Below the pieces are notes generated by a model, which was given only the letters and a program-made list of their open reading frames with translations, was not told the DNA's origin and searched no databases. This document shows, piece by piece, positions 40,265 through 52,447 of a DNA stretch of 64,000 nucleotides. Numbering within the stretch: position 1 is the stretch's first letter; each line of letters opens with the position of its first letter. Source of the DNA: Pontederia crassipes (lineage: Eukaryota > Streptophyta > Magnoliopsida > Commelinales > Pontederiaceae); NCBI GenBank assembly GCA_030549335.1, contig JAUKPH010000017.1:4457001-4521000 (forward strand), read 5' to 3'. A program made the position numbers and the translations under genes.

Positions 40265-40910
40265 GATCAAAGGACGAATTATAGGAGTGACATAAAAGTT
40301 TTTAGGAGTGGCATTACAAGGCTCCCTTAAAGGGTCATATTTGAAGTTAAGATCTTTGACTTTGATATCACGTAAAAATTAGAGGCATTATTAATTTTTG
40401 TTAAAAAATAAGACTAATAATTTTAATTGTATAATCTTCACAAGCTTTGTTATGTACGTTAGTATATCATAAAAATTAGGCACTGATCATTGGCGCATTA
40501 TTTTTTTTCGATTGTCATTCCGGTGTCTGAAAAGTGACATCGATTATTCTAACTCAACTAGTGCTAAGAGTTATGCGCACCGATTACGATCATATCTCGA
40601 ATATGATTTTTTAGCAATTCAATCCTCCCCATAGCAGTTTTATGGGGCTAATTTACAAGGAATGGAAATGCTTGTTCTGATTGGCTGCTGTCCCATTTCC
40701 TCGATTACGTTTGGACGACAGTAATTAAATAGAATGATTCATCCTTTTCTCTCTCCTCTACTCTTCAGCAAGGTCAAAGGTATAACTAAATTTAGCTGTT
40801 GGATGCCAATAAAAACGCCTTCATACCTGGTCAGGAACCAAAGCCCCACCACATAATTAAGCAAAGTTCCACCGTAAACTACGCCACACCTCAATTTGCA
40901 CCAACTCTGT
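40265..40910. other. Intergenic and promoter DNA upstream of the small secreted-peptide gene
   Basis: No coding sequence is supported. The minus-strand frame over 40739-41296 is a shadow of the GC-rich gene and CT tract. Confidence 0.45.
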
Positions 40911-40926
40911 CTATTTATCTCTCTCT

Positions 40927-40961
<35 letters not shown>
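40911..40961 (+). promoter_or_regulatory. TATA-like element followed by a (CT)n tract
   Basis: CTATTTATCT at 40911-40920 is followed at once by about 40 bases of CT repeats. This is a common arrangement in plant core promoters and leaders, and it lies about 130 bp before the ATG at 41045. Confidence 0.45.
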
Positions 40962-40964
<3 letters not shown>

Positions 40965-41044
40965 GACTCCCTGAGACTTCTGCTTTGCTTGCGTTTCCCT
41001 GACCTTGAAACTACGTACCGGCCAGTTGAAACAGCAAGAACAAT

Positions 41045-41299
41045 ATGGCCTCCCTGAGAGCATGGGTCGTCCTCGCGCTGCTCGCATGCGTGGTGCTGAT
41101 GAGGTCCGCGGACGCGGCACCGCCATCCGGAACGCACAGCTGCGCGCCGGGCAACAAGACCTGCCGCCCCGGCGATCATGCGCCGGAGAACCAGGAGGAG
41201 GAGTCGTTCGCCAACTCGGCGCCCTCCGACGACGACAGCGACGACGAATTGGACGGCATTCTGGGGACCGACCTTAGATTCGAAGTGATGGGTCACTGA
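41045..41299 (+). CDS. Small secreted peptide precursor, family not recognised
   Basis: An 84-residue single-exon frame with host-like GC bias. Residues 1-24 form a clear signal peptide: basic start, hydrophobic core VVLALLACVVL, and a probable cut after SADA. The mature part would be about 60 residues. It has two cysteines seven positions apart (C33 and C40) flanking a possible N-glycosylation site NKT at 37-39, then a strongly acidic tail with runs of Glu and Asp (SDDDSDDELDG), ending FEVMGH. It does not match CLE, IDA, RGF, PSY, EPF or GASA motifs as I know them. A TATA-like site and CT-rich leader precede it, and AATAAA overlaps the stop region at 41299-41304. It could be a signalling-peptide precursor or a secreted protein of other role. 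Confidence 0.7.
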   Translation: MASLRAWVVLALLACVVLMRSADAAPPSGTHSCAPGNKTCRPGDHAPENQEEESFANSAPSDDDSDDELDGILGTDLRFEVMGH

Positions 41300-43200
41300 A
41301 TAAAAGTTGACGAAGCCAAATTCGACGTACTCTTATTAATTAATCGCCCGTTGGACGTGATTTTTTATTTTCATATGTATGTGTGATTTTCCTTTTTCAT
41401 TTATCATGTCTGCCTGTTTTTTTTTCTTTTTTGTTTGCTCGGTTGGTACTCTTAATAACGTTAATTAAAGTTCCTAGTAGTCATTTGATTTCGCATGTAA
41501 CCAGTGTGTTCTTCGTTATCTATAAATGAAGCAGGCTTTTGATTTAAGAAGGTGCAGTTTTTGTTCATCCAACTTCGATTATATTATGTAATTTGCCGGA
41601 TTCTGTCAACCTTCTGGTCCTGAATAATGTTCTTTCGATGAGTTGTTGTTGTTGTTGTCGTCTGAATTCAGTCTGTTTAGATCAGGTACACATTACCAGA
41701 TCTACTTGGATGGAGTTCTTAGATTTCTACCCATGTTCTCGCCGCGTCGCTGTGCAGACGCTCGTTAAACCAAAATTAAGCACGCCCCACTGAAACATAC
41801 CAAAATGTCAATAACCCTTATGGAATTATGATGCTGTTAGTTCAATTTTATTTTACAATCAAGATAATATCCATGTATAAATGACTCGTGCATTACTAGC
41901 AAGGATTGTTGCTTATTTTGTTTTTTTTATATTCACTCGGACACCCGATATTCAATATTATTGACACCTGACAAAAATTATCACTTATTAAATTGTCAAT
42001 ACTGTATATTATTTTATTTAATATGCATAAATAATTTATTTAATATTTAATATTAGTTATTTGTAATAAAATAAAAAATTAAGAGTTTTTACTAATATAC
42101 TCTTTTTTTAAAAAATAATTATGTTTATATATATATATATATATATAATTTATTTTGAATCCCGTCGACTTATATCACAATCTCATTCTCTCATTCGTAA
42201 AATTAAAATTTATAAAATAATTAATACTTTCTGAGGAATATGATAATAATATGTTCGTAATAATTAATTCATAATTTATTTAATTAGTTTCATAAGTTAT
42301 TTAATTCATTTTATAATTAATTCAAATAAAAATTCAAACGATAAATTTGAAAAGTAAAATGAAAAAAGAAGACGACAATTTGAATTACCACTTTTCTTAT
42401 AGGTAGGATGTTACTTGCAAAGTGAATTATATTGTTTAGACAATTTAATTTACTTATTAATTAATCACAAGTGAACAAAGTAATATAAAGAATAAGATGA
42501 GTTCAAATAATTTAATACAATATTAATCGTATAAAAAAATGTGAATTTAATATGCATTTTTTATTGAGAGCCTTGCAAAAAATGTTTAAAAAAACGTGTG
42601 CTATTCGATCATACCAAAGATATCATGATGTTGTGCACCATTTCATCGTGCTACATCAAGCACATGCAAAATGGTGGCTACAGGATGCAACACTGCAGTG
42701 CATCATATCCTCGCCACATATAAGTTCCATCGTTTCATTTATTATTATATTTTTTTTGTATTGGGTGTTTTTTTCATCTGTGATTTCATTTCATTGGTAA
42801 TGGATGTTAAATTTAAAATCTCTTTATAGCAATCCAAACAAACATCAAGAAGTTATTCGAATAAAATTAATTAATGCTATTAATTATCTTAGGAGAGGAA
42901 AAATAAAATGGAAAATGCTAGTGGGGGGAGGGGGTGAAGAAAGTGGCAATAAAAATGGAAAAAAAATAAAAATAACGAAAAAGTTACGGATAAGGTAAAA
43001 TAGGAATCACATCATAGTTTAGGCGTAAGGGAGACACGAAAAAATATTGTAGTTTTAAGGAGATTTAAAAAATTAATCCTAAATTATAATGATATCAAAT
43101 GATATTTATGAGTCCATTACAAAAATATATAAATTAAAAAGAATCAAGAAAAATAGAATTTATTGATGATTTGAGATTGATCATGAATCCTCGTGATTAT
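41300..43200. other. AT-rich intergenic DNA, 3' flank of the peptide gene
   Basis: Probably holds the peptide gene's 3' UTR up to about 41540. Beyond that, only low-complexity AT sequence, a (TA)n run at 42127-42147 and short meaningless frames. Confidence 0.45.
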
Positions 43201-45350
43201 AGAGCTCAGCTCTCCTTTTCCGGCCTTTCTTTAAATGATCGTTGAGGCATGTCTTACTTTGTCTTCGTTCAGAGTCGTTCCGAAGACGTTACGTAATTCT
43301 ATATAAATAATTTTTGTGGAAATATAAATCATAAAATGCAGAATTTATGACATCAATATCTAGAAATCTCTAATCACAAGGAGCTGAAAATATCAATGAC
43401 TCCATCAATACTAAATATGCGAAATATAAAAACTAATCCAATAATCTAGTAGGACTAAATCTTACACCATGTGCAACATCTCTGTCACTGAGCCTGACCA
43501 CCTGCATCACCATATTATATCATCTCACCTGCATGAATCCAGATGCAGGGAAAAATCCATGAATATAAAAATACTCAGTACGTAGAGACTAACCATAACG
43601 ATAAATAAATGATAAATGGTACTCAAATATCAATAATCGATAGAGCACATGATAATATCATATAGGAAGAGCTCAATAATAAAATAATAGATCAATGAGA
43701 GCATGAATCAATAAAGGGGATCAGGTAAGAAACCAAGGGATCAATCAATATCAATTATCAATTATGCCTGATCACTATAGCATCTATTCAATTTAACAAT
43801 TTTCTATTATCAATATTTATGATCATCGGTCAATTATCAATTTCTATTTTATTCATCAGACGGAGGCAAAGCCAATCAACGTCAAAATCCAAATGACCAG
43901 GGTTCAACTCAATTCCATTCAATTCAATTCAATTCCAATTCAATTTCATTCAATTCAATTCAATTCGGTTAGGGAGCGCTCAATCAATTATGGAAAACTT
44001 CATGTCTCTTTCATGTAGACCAGTGGGAGATCAAGTCATGGCAAACCGCCCTCCAATGATAGCGCAAATAATAGCTTCGTGATGGCGGAGGACCATGATC
44101 ATCATAGGACAGCCATAGCTTTTCTAAAGGATGATGTCTCAAACCTCTAGGTACACTATTTGTCACATACAATACTATAATAATAATGGCCCAGGGGAGC
44201 TTAGAGACAATCGGAGAACATGGAGACCCATCAGTTTTCATCTTTTATCTTGTTTAACCTAAAGGCCTATCTTTAACAATTTACTTTAGGTTAGACAATG
44301 ACCCAATCACAGGAAAACTACTGGATCAATAACATGATAGATAACAGGATCTGATATGGTAACGATGAAGATAATCTCAAATCAAATCTAATAAAAATCT
44401 GATGGGGTCAGATCTACCAACAATATAATTAGAAATAATTATAGTAACTATTCAATTAACATATCATAATTTATGTTTTCTGTCCCTAGAACTCAGCCTA
44501 CGTCGGATGGAACACGGGTTGTGTTCGATCAATATCACCTCGGCCAGGGCAAACCCGGGCCGGGTGTATGGTGAACTGGTCGACCCCGACCATCATAACT
44601 ATGCTCTATGATATCTAAACTATGCATACTATCAATGGATTCACAATACGAAGGAGAAGAAATTAAGGTCACATGTCACGGAAAATCGACGACATAAGGA
44701 TTCGCCTTACGTACCTAAAGTTGACTGAAAAATCAACTGGATTTCCTTCTCTGTAAATATGCACGAACACCGAACTTTAGCCGACGATTGCTCTCTGTCC
44801 TCGCTCCGAAACTCACGGTCACCACCTGAAACTTCTTCTTCTATGTGTCGACTTCGAAATCAGTCACCACACGTTCCCGGAGGTACCTCGGTTCATGTGC
44901 AAATGAGAGAAAAAAAGAGAGTTTATGGGTAAAATTCTGTTTTGCAGAAAAAGGGATTTTCAGCCATCATTTAATGCCTATTTATAGGTGCATTTGAGAT
45001 ATCAATTCTATTAGACTTTGGACTCTTTTAGAATTTGACCATTCATCAATGACTAATTCCTTCTTAATTATTCAGATTTATTTAAATCCGAACTTGTTTC
45101 ATAAATCCATACTTATCTCTATAACCATTCTACCTTTATTCAAATTCTATCCTCTTTCCCCATCTTATCTCATAATTTTCATCAATTTCAGAATTAATTA
45201 ATTTCAAAATATTAACATTAGAATTTTTAGATCCATTAAATAAAAATAAATATATTTTATCTATTTTCTAAAAATCTGGGTTGAAACTTGAAACATAGAT
45301 TGATTAGCTTCATTTCTGGTCAAAGGTCACCAGTCCATCTCACATAGTGA
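43200..45350 (-). mobile_element. LTR-like sequence, minus orientation, boundaries uncertain
   Basis: On the minus strand a TATA box CTATAAATAG (44976-44985) is followed by leader sequence and, near 43480-43530, by a GGTGATGCAGGTGG-type stretch like that seen near the U5 of other LTRs in this window. The stretch around 44715 (GTTGACTGAAAAATCAACT) matches the LTR at 2909-5376 near 4552-4572 in the same orientation, so they are related. Ends cannot be fixed. It is probably a solo or partial LTR. Confidence 0.4.
43905..43968. repeat. (TTCAA)n-type pentanucleotide repeat
   Basis: About a dozen imperfect TCAAT units, inside the minus-strand LTR-like region. Confidence 0.8.
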
Positions 45351-45605
45351 ACTTTAGTTCATAATATATTATTTATCTGCAATCAATCAATCGAAGCTGC
45401 TTTCATTTGATATTGATTAATATCGTTTAATATATTAAAGGGGAATAATGTTTTTTCCTTTGCAAATGTATAATTATACGTCAACTCACCCATCTTGACT
45501 TACGTTGATTATATAAATGTGTAGTTGAACATAGTTTTGTGCATTAATTCAACATGAAATCATACATCCCTGGAATTTGATTTGGACAAACCTTGGAGTA
45601 AATTT

Positions 45606-46971
45606 GTGGCACCCCATATTTTTATAGGGGTAATTGTGTCATTTGACCTAAATTCTTAACCTCCTTATATAAAGACTTAAGATTCATTTGTTTACCTCTT
45701 TTCTTCATCTGAACTCTTGACGGTTAGGACTTGAGGAAGGAGATCTTGAGGAACAAAGAAGAGGAGGAAAAAGAGGAAGAGGAAGAAAGGAGAGGAGAAT
45801 CGATTAGAAAGATTAAAATATGTAAAGGAGATCCAACCCCTCTCTCTTCTCTCAATGATTTGATTTAATTGTGATGGATTAAGAGTTTGAAAACACATTG
45901 TATTCATAATGGATTGTGATTGAGGATTACTCTTATTAGATCTGAAAGATTTTGATATGTGTTTCATGTTTTTGAATCAACATACTTAGATTCACATGTT
46001 AAACTTTCATATTGGGAGATTATGATGAACCATATATTTGAAACAATGGAAGATTTCATATGTTTTTAAGGTACTTTTTAATGCCTATTGGTTTATAGAT
46101 CATGCATAAAATTTTAGAATGTTTTGTATTGTGTTTCTCTAAAGTTTCATTGAAAAATGTGCATAATGCGAGCTCAATATGGGCAAGAGAACTTTAATAC
46201 AAACAAAAAGGTAAAAATATGTGCTGTCAATATTTTCTTGTGCGAGCTCACTACGACCTAAAGGCCAAAAAATATAACCTGTAGAGGAAAAATACGGTCA
46301 GGCCGTATTGAATTCGAATATGGGCAAAAATCCTATCTCACGGTCGTGACACTAATGGACATGGCCGCGACCAACACTTAGAAGCGAAATCGATCATTTC
46401 ACAACACGATCACGGGCGTGACCATTCCGTCACGGACATGACCGACCAAAAGAAGTATATATGATATATTTAAAGTTATTTTCAAAATACTTATACTATG
46501 TATTGATGATTGTATATGAACCTAAATATATGAAATGCATGGACAATCGTAACTAGGTTTAAATCTGAAAACTGAGAGCGTAAATTATTTGATGATTGTG
46601 ATAATAATGAACCCACTTATCGCTCCTCGAACTGATAGTAGAAAATACTGTGCCATGTTCCATTGTATTAGAATTTCTTTTAGGAAATTACTGTGTCCTG
46701 CACTTTGAAGTTAGCATTTTCTGGAGGAATAATTGTATCATACCAGTAACGATATGTATATTCTCATTCACCTTCAGGTGACGGAGCCTCAACTCCAAGA
46801 CTTAGCTAGCCTACTAGAGGACAACGACTTGATTCTTCAATTACTGATGAGATCAAAGATTGATAGTGAACTGACTGACTGAAAGGAACTGATGACCACG
46901 AAAGTGGGATCCAACGAGTTATGAAGTAACCTTGAGGATATTACTGAACCAAGGTAATGACAAGTGCATTA
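45606..46971 (+). mobile_element. LTR fragment, plus orientation
   Basis: It starts TGTGGCACCCC, has a TATA box in CTTATATAAAGAC at about 45663, and carries a TTCAGGTGACGGAG stretch near 46776 like the U5 of gypsy LTRs. It joins abruptly at about 46972 to a different LTR fragment. Neighbouring (CACGG / GTCGTGAC)-rich words at 46310-46440 are characteristic of it. It is truncated on the right. Confidence 0.45.
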
Positions 46972-47391
46972 AAGAACTCGGCCGACCGTTCCTAGAGGAC
47001 CGGTCGACTGGTGCCAGAGAACGGTCGACCGATCCTTCAGGAACGGTCGACCGGTCTGACAGTCAGACCCATTAGTCTGGCCTAATCAGATTGATCCACT
47101 TTCAATAATGACTGAGACTCCGACTAGTTCACCTACACTGGTTGAGTCCTATTGTACAAAGACCAACGTTCCGTTGGATCCTAAATCATAGATTCACAAT
47201 GACTAAAGATAAATAAAGCAAGGACAAAGACATAGGATTGCTATGTGACGCCCCCAAAGTTAAAGCAAAGATCAGAGATTAAAGTAGAGGAGGGATATGT
47301 AGTTAGCTGAGGGGACAACGAAGCTACTGTCTTGAATGACCAATATTCCTGAGATTTCAGGTATTCTCCCACCTGTATCTTGAATGAAGGG
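46972..47391 (+). mobile_element. LTR fragment of the same subfamily as 53713-55989
   Basis: Aligns closely with 54541-54962 (shared GTACAAAG...CAACGTTCCG and GAGATTTCAGG stretches and the palindrome cluster), by eye above 90% identical. It starts in mid-LTR and is cut on the right by the element that begins at 47392. Confidence 0.8.
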
Positions 47392-50388
47392 TGTCACGAC
47401 CCCGATTTAAACGGTGATTTAAATCAGAGCTCACGATTGATTATAGGCAATCAAATAATTTCTCTTTTTTTTAAAGAAAAATTGTGCATAACTTCTTTAT
47501 ATAATACAAGAAAATGATAACACATATAAGCAAACCACGCAATTTATATTGATCATTCAGAGCATGAACAACCATAGGATTTACACCACCATATAGTCAT
47601 AAAAGATTTACATTTTGCAAGATACAAAATTACTTTTCATACATAGCACATATCAAACTCTCTTCATATCCCAACAGAGGAATATGAGAGCTACAAGTCT
47701 TCATATGACTTCTCAATACCTTAGCAGCAAAAAGGATCCACATCCTGCTAAGGCTGTCTCTCGCGATCCCAAAAGTTCTACTGATCTGAAAAGTGTATAA
47801 CAACACTGTGGGCAAATAATAGCTCAGTAAGCTGATAACTCATAAGCTATGTGTTACCATCTAATAAATTCGAAGAGACACAAGCATATATGCATTAATC
47901 ATAATATCAGGGTCAATATCTTCATACATTTACTACATACATATATAACATCCCAATCACAATCATTACACTTAATTTACATTCATTGTCACTTAAACAT
48001 AATGTGTATGCAAAGCAACACTCTCATATGTATGCACGAATCATCAATTGGCCAGTGATCGGTAGGTGGATTCTAGAGGTGGCTCCCATCGTGATCAACG
48101 ATGTAGCACTTAGCTCCATTCTACCTCATCTATTTCGGGAAATAATCATATAACGATAGGTGGATTCTAGATGTGGCCCCTACAGATTCTATAGGTGACC
48201 CCCATCGCGACTACTCACGATGTGGCACTTAGCTCCGCATGGCACTTAGCTCCAGTCTATCTCATCTCATATCTGGGGAACAAAAATGATGCATTGGATT
48301 CTAGAGGTGGCTCCCATCGAGATCAGCGATGTAGCACTTAGCTCCAACCATCATATATGCAAATGCACATGGATGTCGATGCATGATTCGTCACATCACA
48401 AACATCTCCTGACTATCAGAAGATGAAACATATCCAACATCATTTCAAAATGAACAAGATTGCACTCATCGCAATCCATTCAAATCATATCACATATACT
48501 TTCCGTAATTGCATTTCTCGAAATCAATTCATAGCATTCTAAAATATATTCAATACATATAATAATCGATGTCACACCGAATTCAAAAGAGGTGAAAACA
48601 TAGAGTAGGAGAAATCAACTTACTTATAAGGGCTAATAAAATGTTTTCATTTCCCTTTCACTACTTTACTCTTTTACTCCTATAACAATAATAGTAAGGA
48701 ACACATTACTACTATGATATGAGCACAAGCCTATAACACATGAAACATCATTAATCGCAAAGGGTATATGAATCTTAAGTATTTACTCTTATAACTTAAG
48801 TAACTATTTAGCATAAGGATTGACCTAATAATATGACAGATTGCACACATAGTAAAGAAAAATCCATATCTTCTTATATACATGACCAAATGACATCATT
48901 CAAATTTTCTTTAGTTTCATATTACATATATATTCATCTATAAAAGTTTCATTTCCTATTTCATTATGGTTTGCTCTCATGAAAATCAACATTCAGCCTA
49001 ACTTTTATGTTGTTTCTATGTCCTGACAGATTGAGTAATCTTACTTTTATGATTTATATAAAATAATAAACATTCCATGTTCTATTAATTTTAATTTTCC
49101 CAAATTGTAGACATCCTAGGTGCAATTCATAAAATTTCTTGAATTTCTCTCTATTTTTACTGAGCACAATAAAATTAATCAATACTAGCATAATCTGCCC
49201 TAAGCTCCATTCTGACAGACTGAGTAAAGCTCGGTAAAATATTTATAATTTTTGCTACACATATAATTTTCTAGTGATTACAATTGTCAATGAAACCTAA
49301 CATCAATATCTATAATATCCTAAATTATCAAATAATTCCATGACATATTGAATTTAATACATAATTTAAAAATTCGGGTAGCAACTTCGGCGGATAGAGT
49401 GATAGTACCTTAAATATATGAGCATAATTTTGTCTACAGAAATCATATTAACTTGATTCCAAATCTCAATGAAAGTAGACTCATAGGGGATCAATCATAA
49501 TAAATTTCATAATTTTTGGATCACTCTAAGGTATTAAATTATGTAGCTAACGATTCGTGAATCAACTGAACATAGCTATGGTTAATCTTACCCATGAACA
49601 ACATGAGTTTTGCCCCATGTTCAAGTAAAATCCGAAAATTAATGAGACGGGAAAGGTTCACAGAAACCCAATTAGAAAGGTAGGTAATTAAAATTAAAAT
49701 AAATTAAAGTATGAACTCGCCACAAATGAGAATCCCTATTTTCCTCCTCTTTGTCAAATTTCCTTCAACATGTAGTAAGCTCTCTACTACCTTTGCTATT
49801 CGGCCAAGGATGGTGAAAGGGGCAGAAAATGGTGGTAAAAGGTAGTAGTTGAAGGATAAGAATGCAAAGGAAAACTGACTTATCAAGTCGGCGAAAGATG
49901 GGACCAAATTGCCCTTACTTTTTGCCTTATTTACATGGTTTTGTATTTTTCATTTATTTATTTATTTATTCATTTACTTAAGACATAATAAGGAACTACC
50001 CTCCATTTGGATTCAAATAAAATATTTAGAAAAATAAATAACTAAGGAATCGAAATCTAAATTTTTGTTCGAAGAACAAAAATCGTGATTTCACAGATTT
50101 TTCGATTTTATGTCTACGTTTTACCTAACTCATACACCTCCTAAAAATTCTTAAAAATCATTTTTAGAATCCTTTCATATATAGGAGCAATTACCGGGAC
50201 TTTAATTTTTCAAATTTTCACTTTTTCAAAAATCACATTTTCATACCTTAAGTAAATTTCCATCGTTTTTGCACTTTAGTTGATATTGAAGTGCAAGTCT
50301 TAACATCACATTCATAGATATTACTAATAAGATAATATAATATCACATTCATACAACTAATCATGCATGATTAACTTAGGGATATTAC
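47392..50388 (-). repeat. 3' LTR of the minus-strand gypsy element
   Basis: Read on the minus strand, it starts TGTAATATCCC at 50388 and ends GGTCGTGACA at 47392. It contains a tandem-repeat block at 48056-48360. Confidence 0.8.
48056..48360. repeat. Imperfect tandem repeats inside the LTR
   Basis: The unit, with GGTGGATTCTAGAGGTGG, CCCATCG and GCACTTAGCTCC, occurs about three times in varied lengths (near 48061, 48159 and 48296). Confidence 0.7.
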
Positions 50389-52447
50389 ATTCTACCCCCC
50401 TAAAAAAAATTTCATCATCGAAATTTAATGTACCTTAATGACCAAACAAATATGGATATCGCTCACGCATATCTTGCTCAGTCTCCCATGTGACTTCCTC
50501 ACCATTATGATGTTGCCACAATACCTTCACCAAAGGAATCCTTTTAGACCGGAGCACTTGTTCCTTTTGATCTAAAATACGTATCGGTTGTTCGATGTAG
50601 GACATGCCTTCCTCCCAATTAATGGGCTCATATTCGATTACATGTGATGGATCTGGTTCATACTTTCGTAACATAGATACATGAAATACATCATGCACGT
50701 TTTCCATATGAGGAGGTAGGGCCAAACGATAAGCAACCGATCCAACTTGCTCGAGTATTTCAAATGGTCCTATGTATCGCGGACTTAGCTTTCCTTTCTT
50801 TCCGAACCTTGTGACACCTTTTGATGGCGATACCTTTAATAAAACATGATCTCCTTGCTGAAACTCAAGAGGTCTTCGACGATTATCAGCATAACTCTTC
50901 TGTCTATTATGTGCCACTTTAAGCTTTTCTTGAACAACTTTGATCTTCTCGGTAGTGGTTTGAACTAATACTGGACCTATTAGTTGTTTTTCACTAATTT
51001 CTTCCCAACAAATAGGAGATCTGCAACTTCTTCTATATAATACATCATATGGCGTCATTTCAATACTACTATGATAGCTATTGTTATAAGCGAATTCTAC
51101 AAGAGATATATGATCATCCCAATTCCCTCCAAAGTCCAAAACACATGCACGAAGCATATCTTCTAGGGTCTGAATAGTCCTTTCCGATTGTCCATCAGTC
51201 TGAGGATGAAAAGCAGAACTAAATTGTAGCTTTGTGCCCAAAGCTACTTGTAATGTCGTCCAAAAACGTGATGTGAAATGAGGATCTCGATCAGAGGTAA
51301 TACTAGTTGGAACTCCATGTAGTCAAATAATCTCTTGAATATAAATTTGTGCTAATTTGCTAAAGGAATAGTCCATCCGAATAGGTATAAAGTGAGCTGA
51401 TTTTGTTAATCGATCCACTATCACCCATATTGTGTTGTGCCCTTTACTAGTCCTTGGTAGTCCTTGAATAAAATCCATGTTTACGTCTTCCCATTTCCAC
51501 TGAGGAATAGGAAGTGGTTGTAATGTACCTCTAGGTTTCTTATGCTCTGCTTTAATTTGTTGACATACTAAATATTTTGATACAAATTCAGCAATATTCT
51601 TCTTCATGTCACTCCACCAATGATGTTTCTTCAAGTTCTGGTACATTTTAATATTTCCTGGATGCACACTATAAGGTGTCTGATGTGCCTCTTCTAAAAT
51701 CACTCTTCGTAACTCAGTATCGTCAGGAACGCAAATCCTGTTCCCACACCTTAGTATCCCATCTTCATGCATCTGAAAGTCTGGATTTTGTTCCCCTTTT
51801 CTTGTAGTTTGCAATTCTAACAACTTAGGATCCTTTTGCTGAGCTTCTTTGATCCTTTGTATCAATGTGGGTTCCACCTTCATCGTAGCTAAAATTCTAT
51901 TAGGAGTCTTCTTTATAAATTTGAAACCTGAATCCCTTAATTGTTCCAAAAGTTTCCACTCGCTAATCATCATGTTAGCTAAAAAGGCTGACTTTCTACT
52001 CAATGCATCTACTATTGTATTCGCCTTTCCCGGATGATATTGAATAGAGCAGTCATAGTCTTTTAACAAATCCATCCATCTTCTTTGTCTCATATTTAAT
52101 TCCTTCTGTGAAAACAAGTATTTCAAACTTTTGTGGTCGATAAATATTTCAAACGTTGCTCCATACAAATAATGCCTCCAAATTTTCAGTGCAAAGATTA
52201 TGACAGCAAGCTCCAAATCATGTGTAGGATAATTTTGCTCATAATCTTTTAGTTGTCTTGATGCATACGCGACCACCCGACCATTTTGCATTAGAACACA
52301 ACCCAAACCCTTTCGAGAAGCATCGCTATATATAACAAACCCATCGGTGCCAGATGGAATTGTTAAGACAAGAGCTCTTGTAAGTCTCTTCTTGAGTTCC
52401 TGAAAACTTATCTCACATTCATCGGACCATATAAATCCTGAACTCCG

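Larger units (their letters stand above)
47392..52447 (-). mobile_element. Ty3/gypsy element (chromovirus, Tekay/Del-like), minus strand, 5' part missing
   Basis: The 3' LTR is at 47392-50388, preceded (minus strand) by a TTAGGGGGG purine tract. The pol part lies at about 50435-52447: RNase H, integrase zinc-finger and catalytic core, and a C-terminal segment of chromovirus type (GPFEIL... and [11 protein letters not shown]). Reverse transcriptase, protease, gag and the 5' LTR are absent, lost at the junction near 52447. The remaining pol is interrupted about once. The long, roughly 3-kb LTR suits Tekay/Del. With one LTR its age cannot be read; the good state of pol suggests it is fairly young. 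Confidence 0.85.

Noticed and set aside
40739-41296. 185-codon minus-strand frame
   Set aside because: It reads through the CT tract as Arg-Glu repeats and is antisense to the signal-peptide gene.
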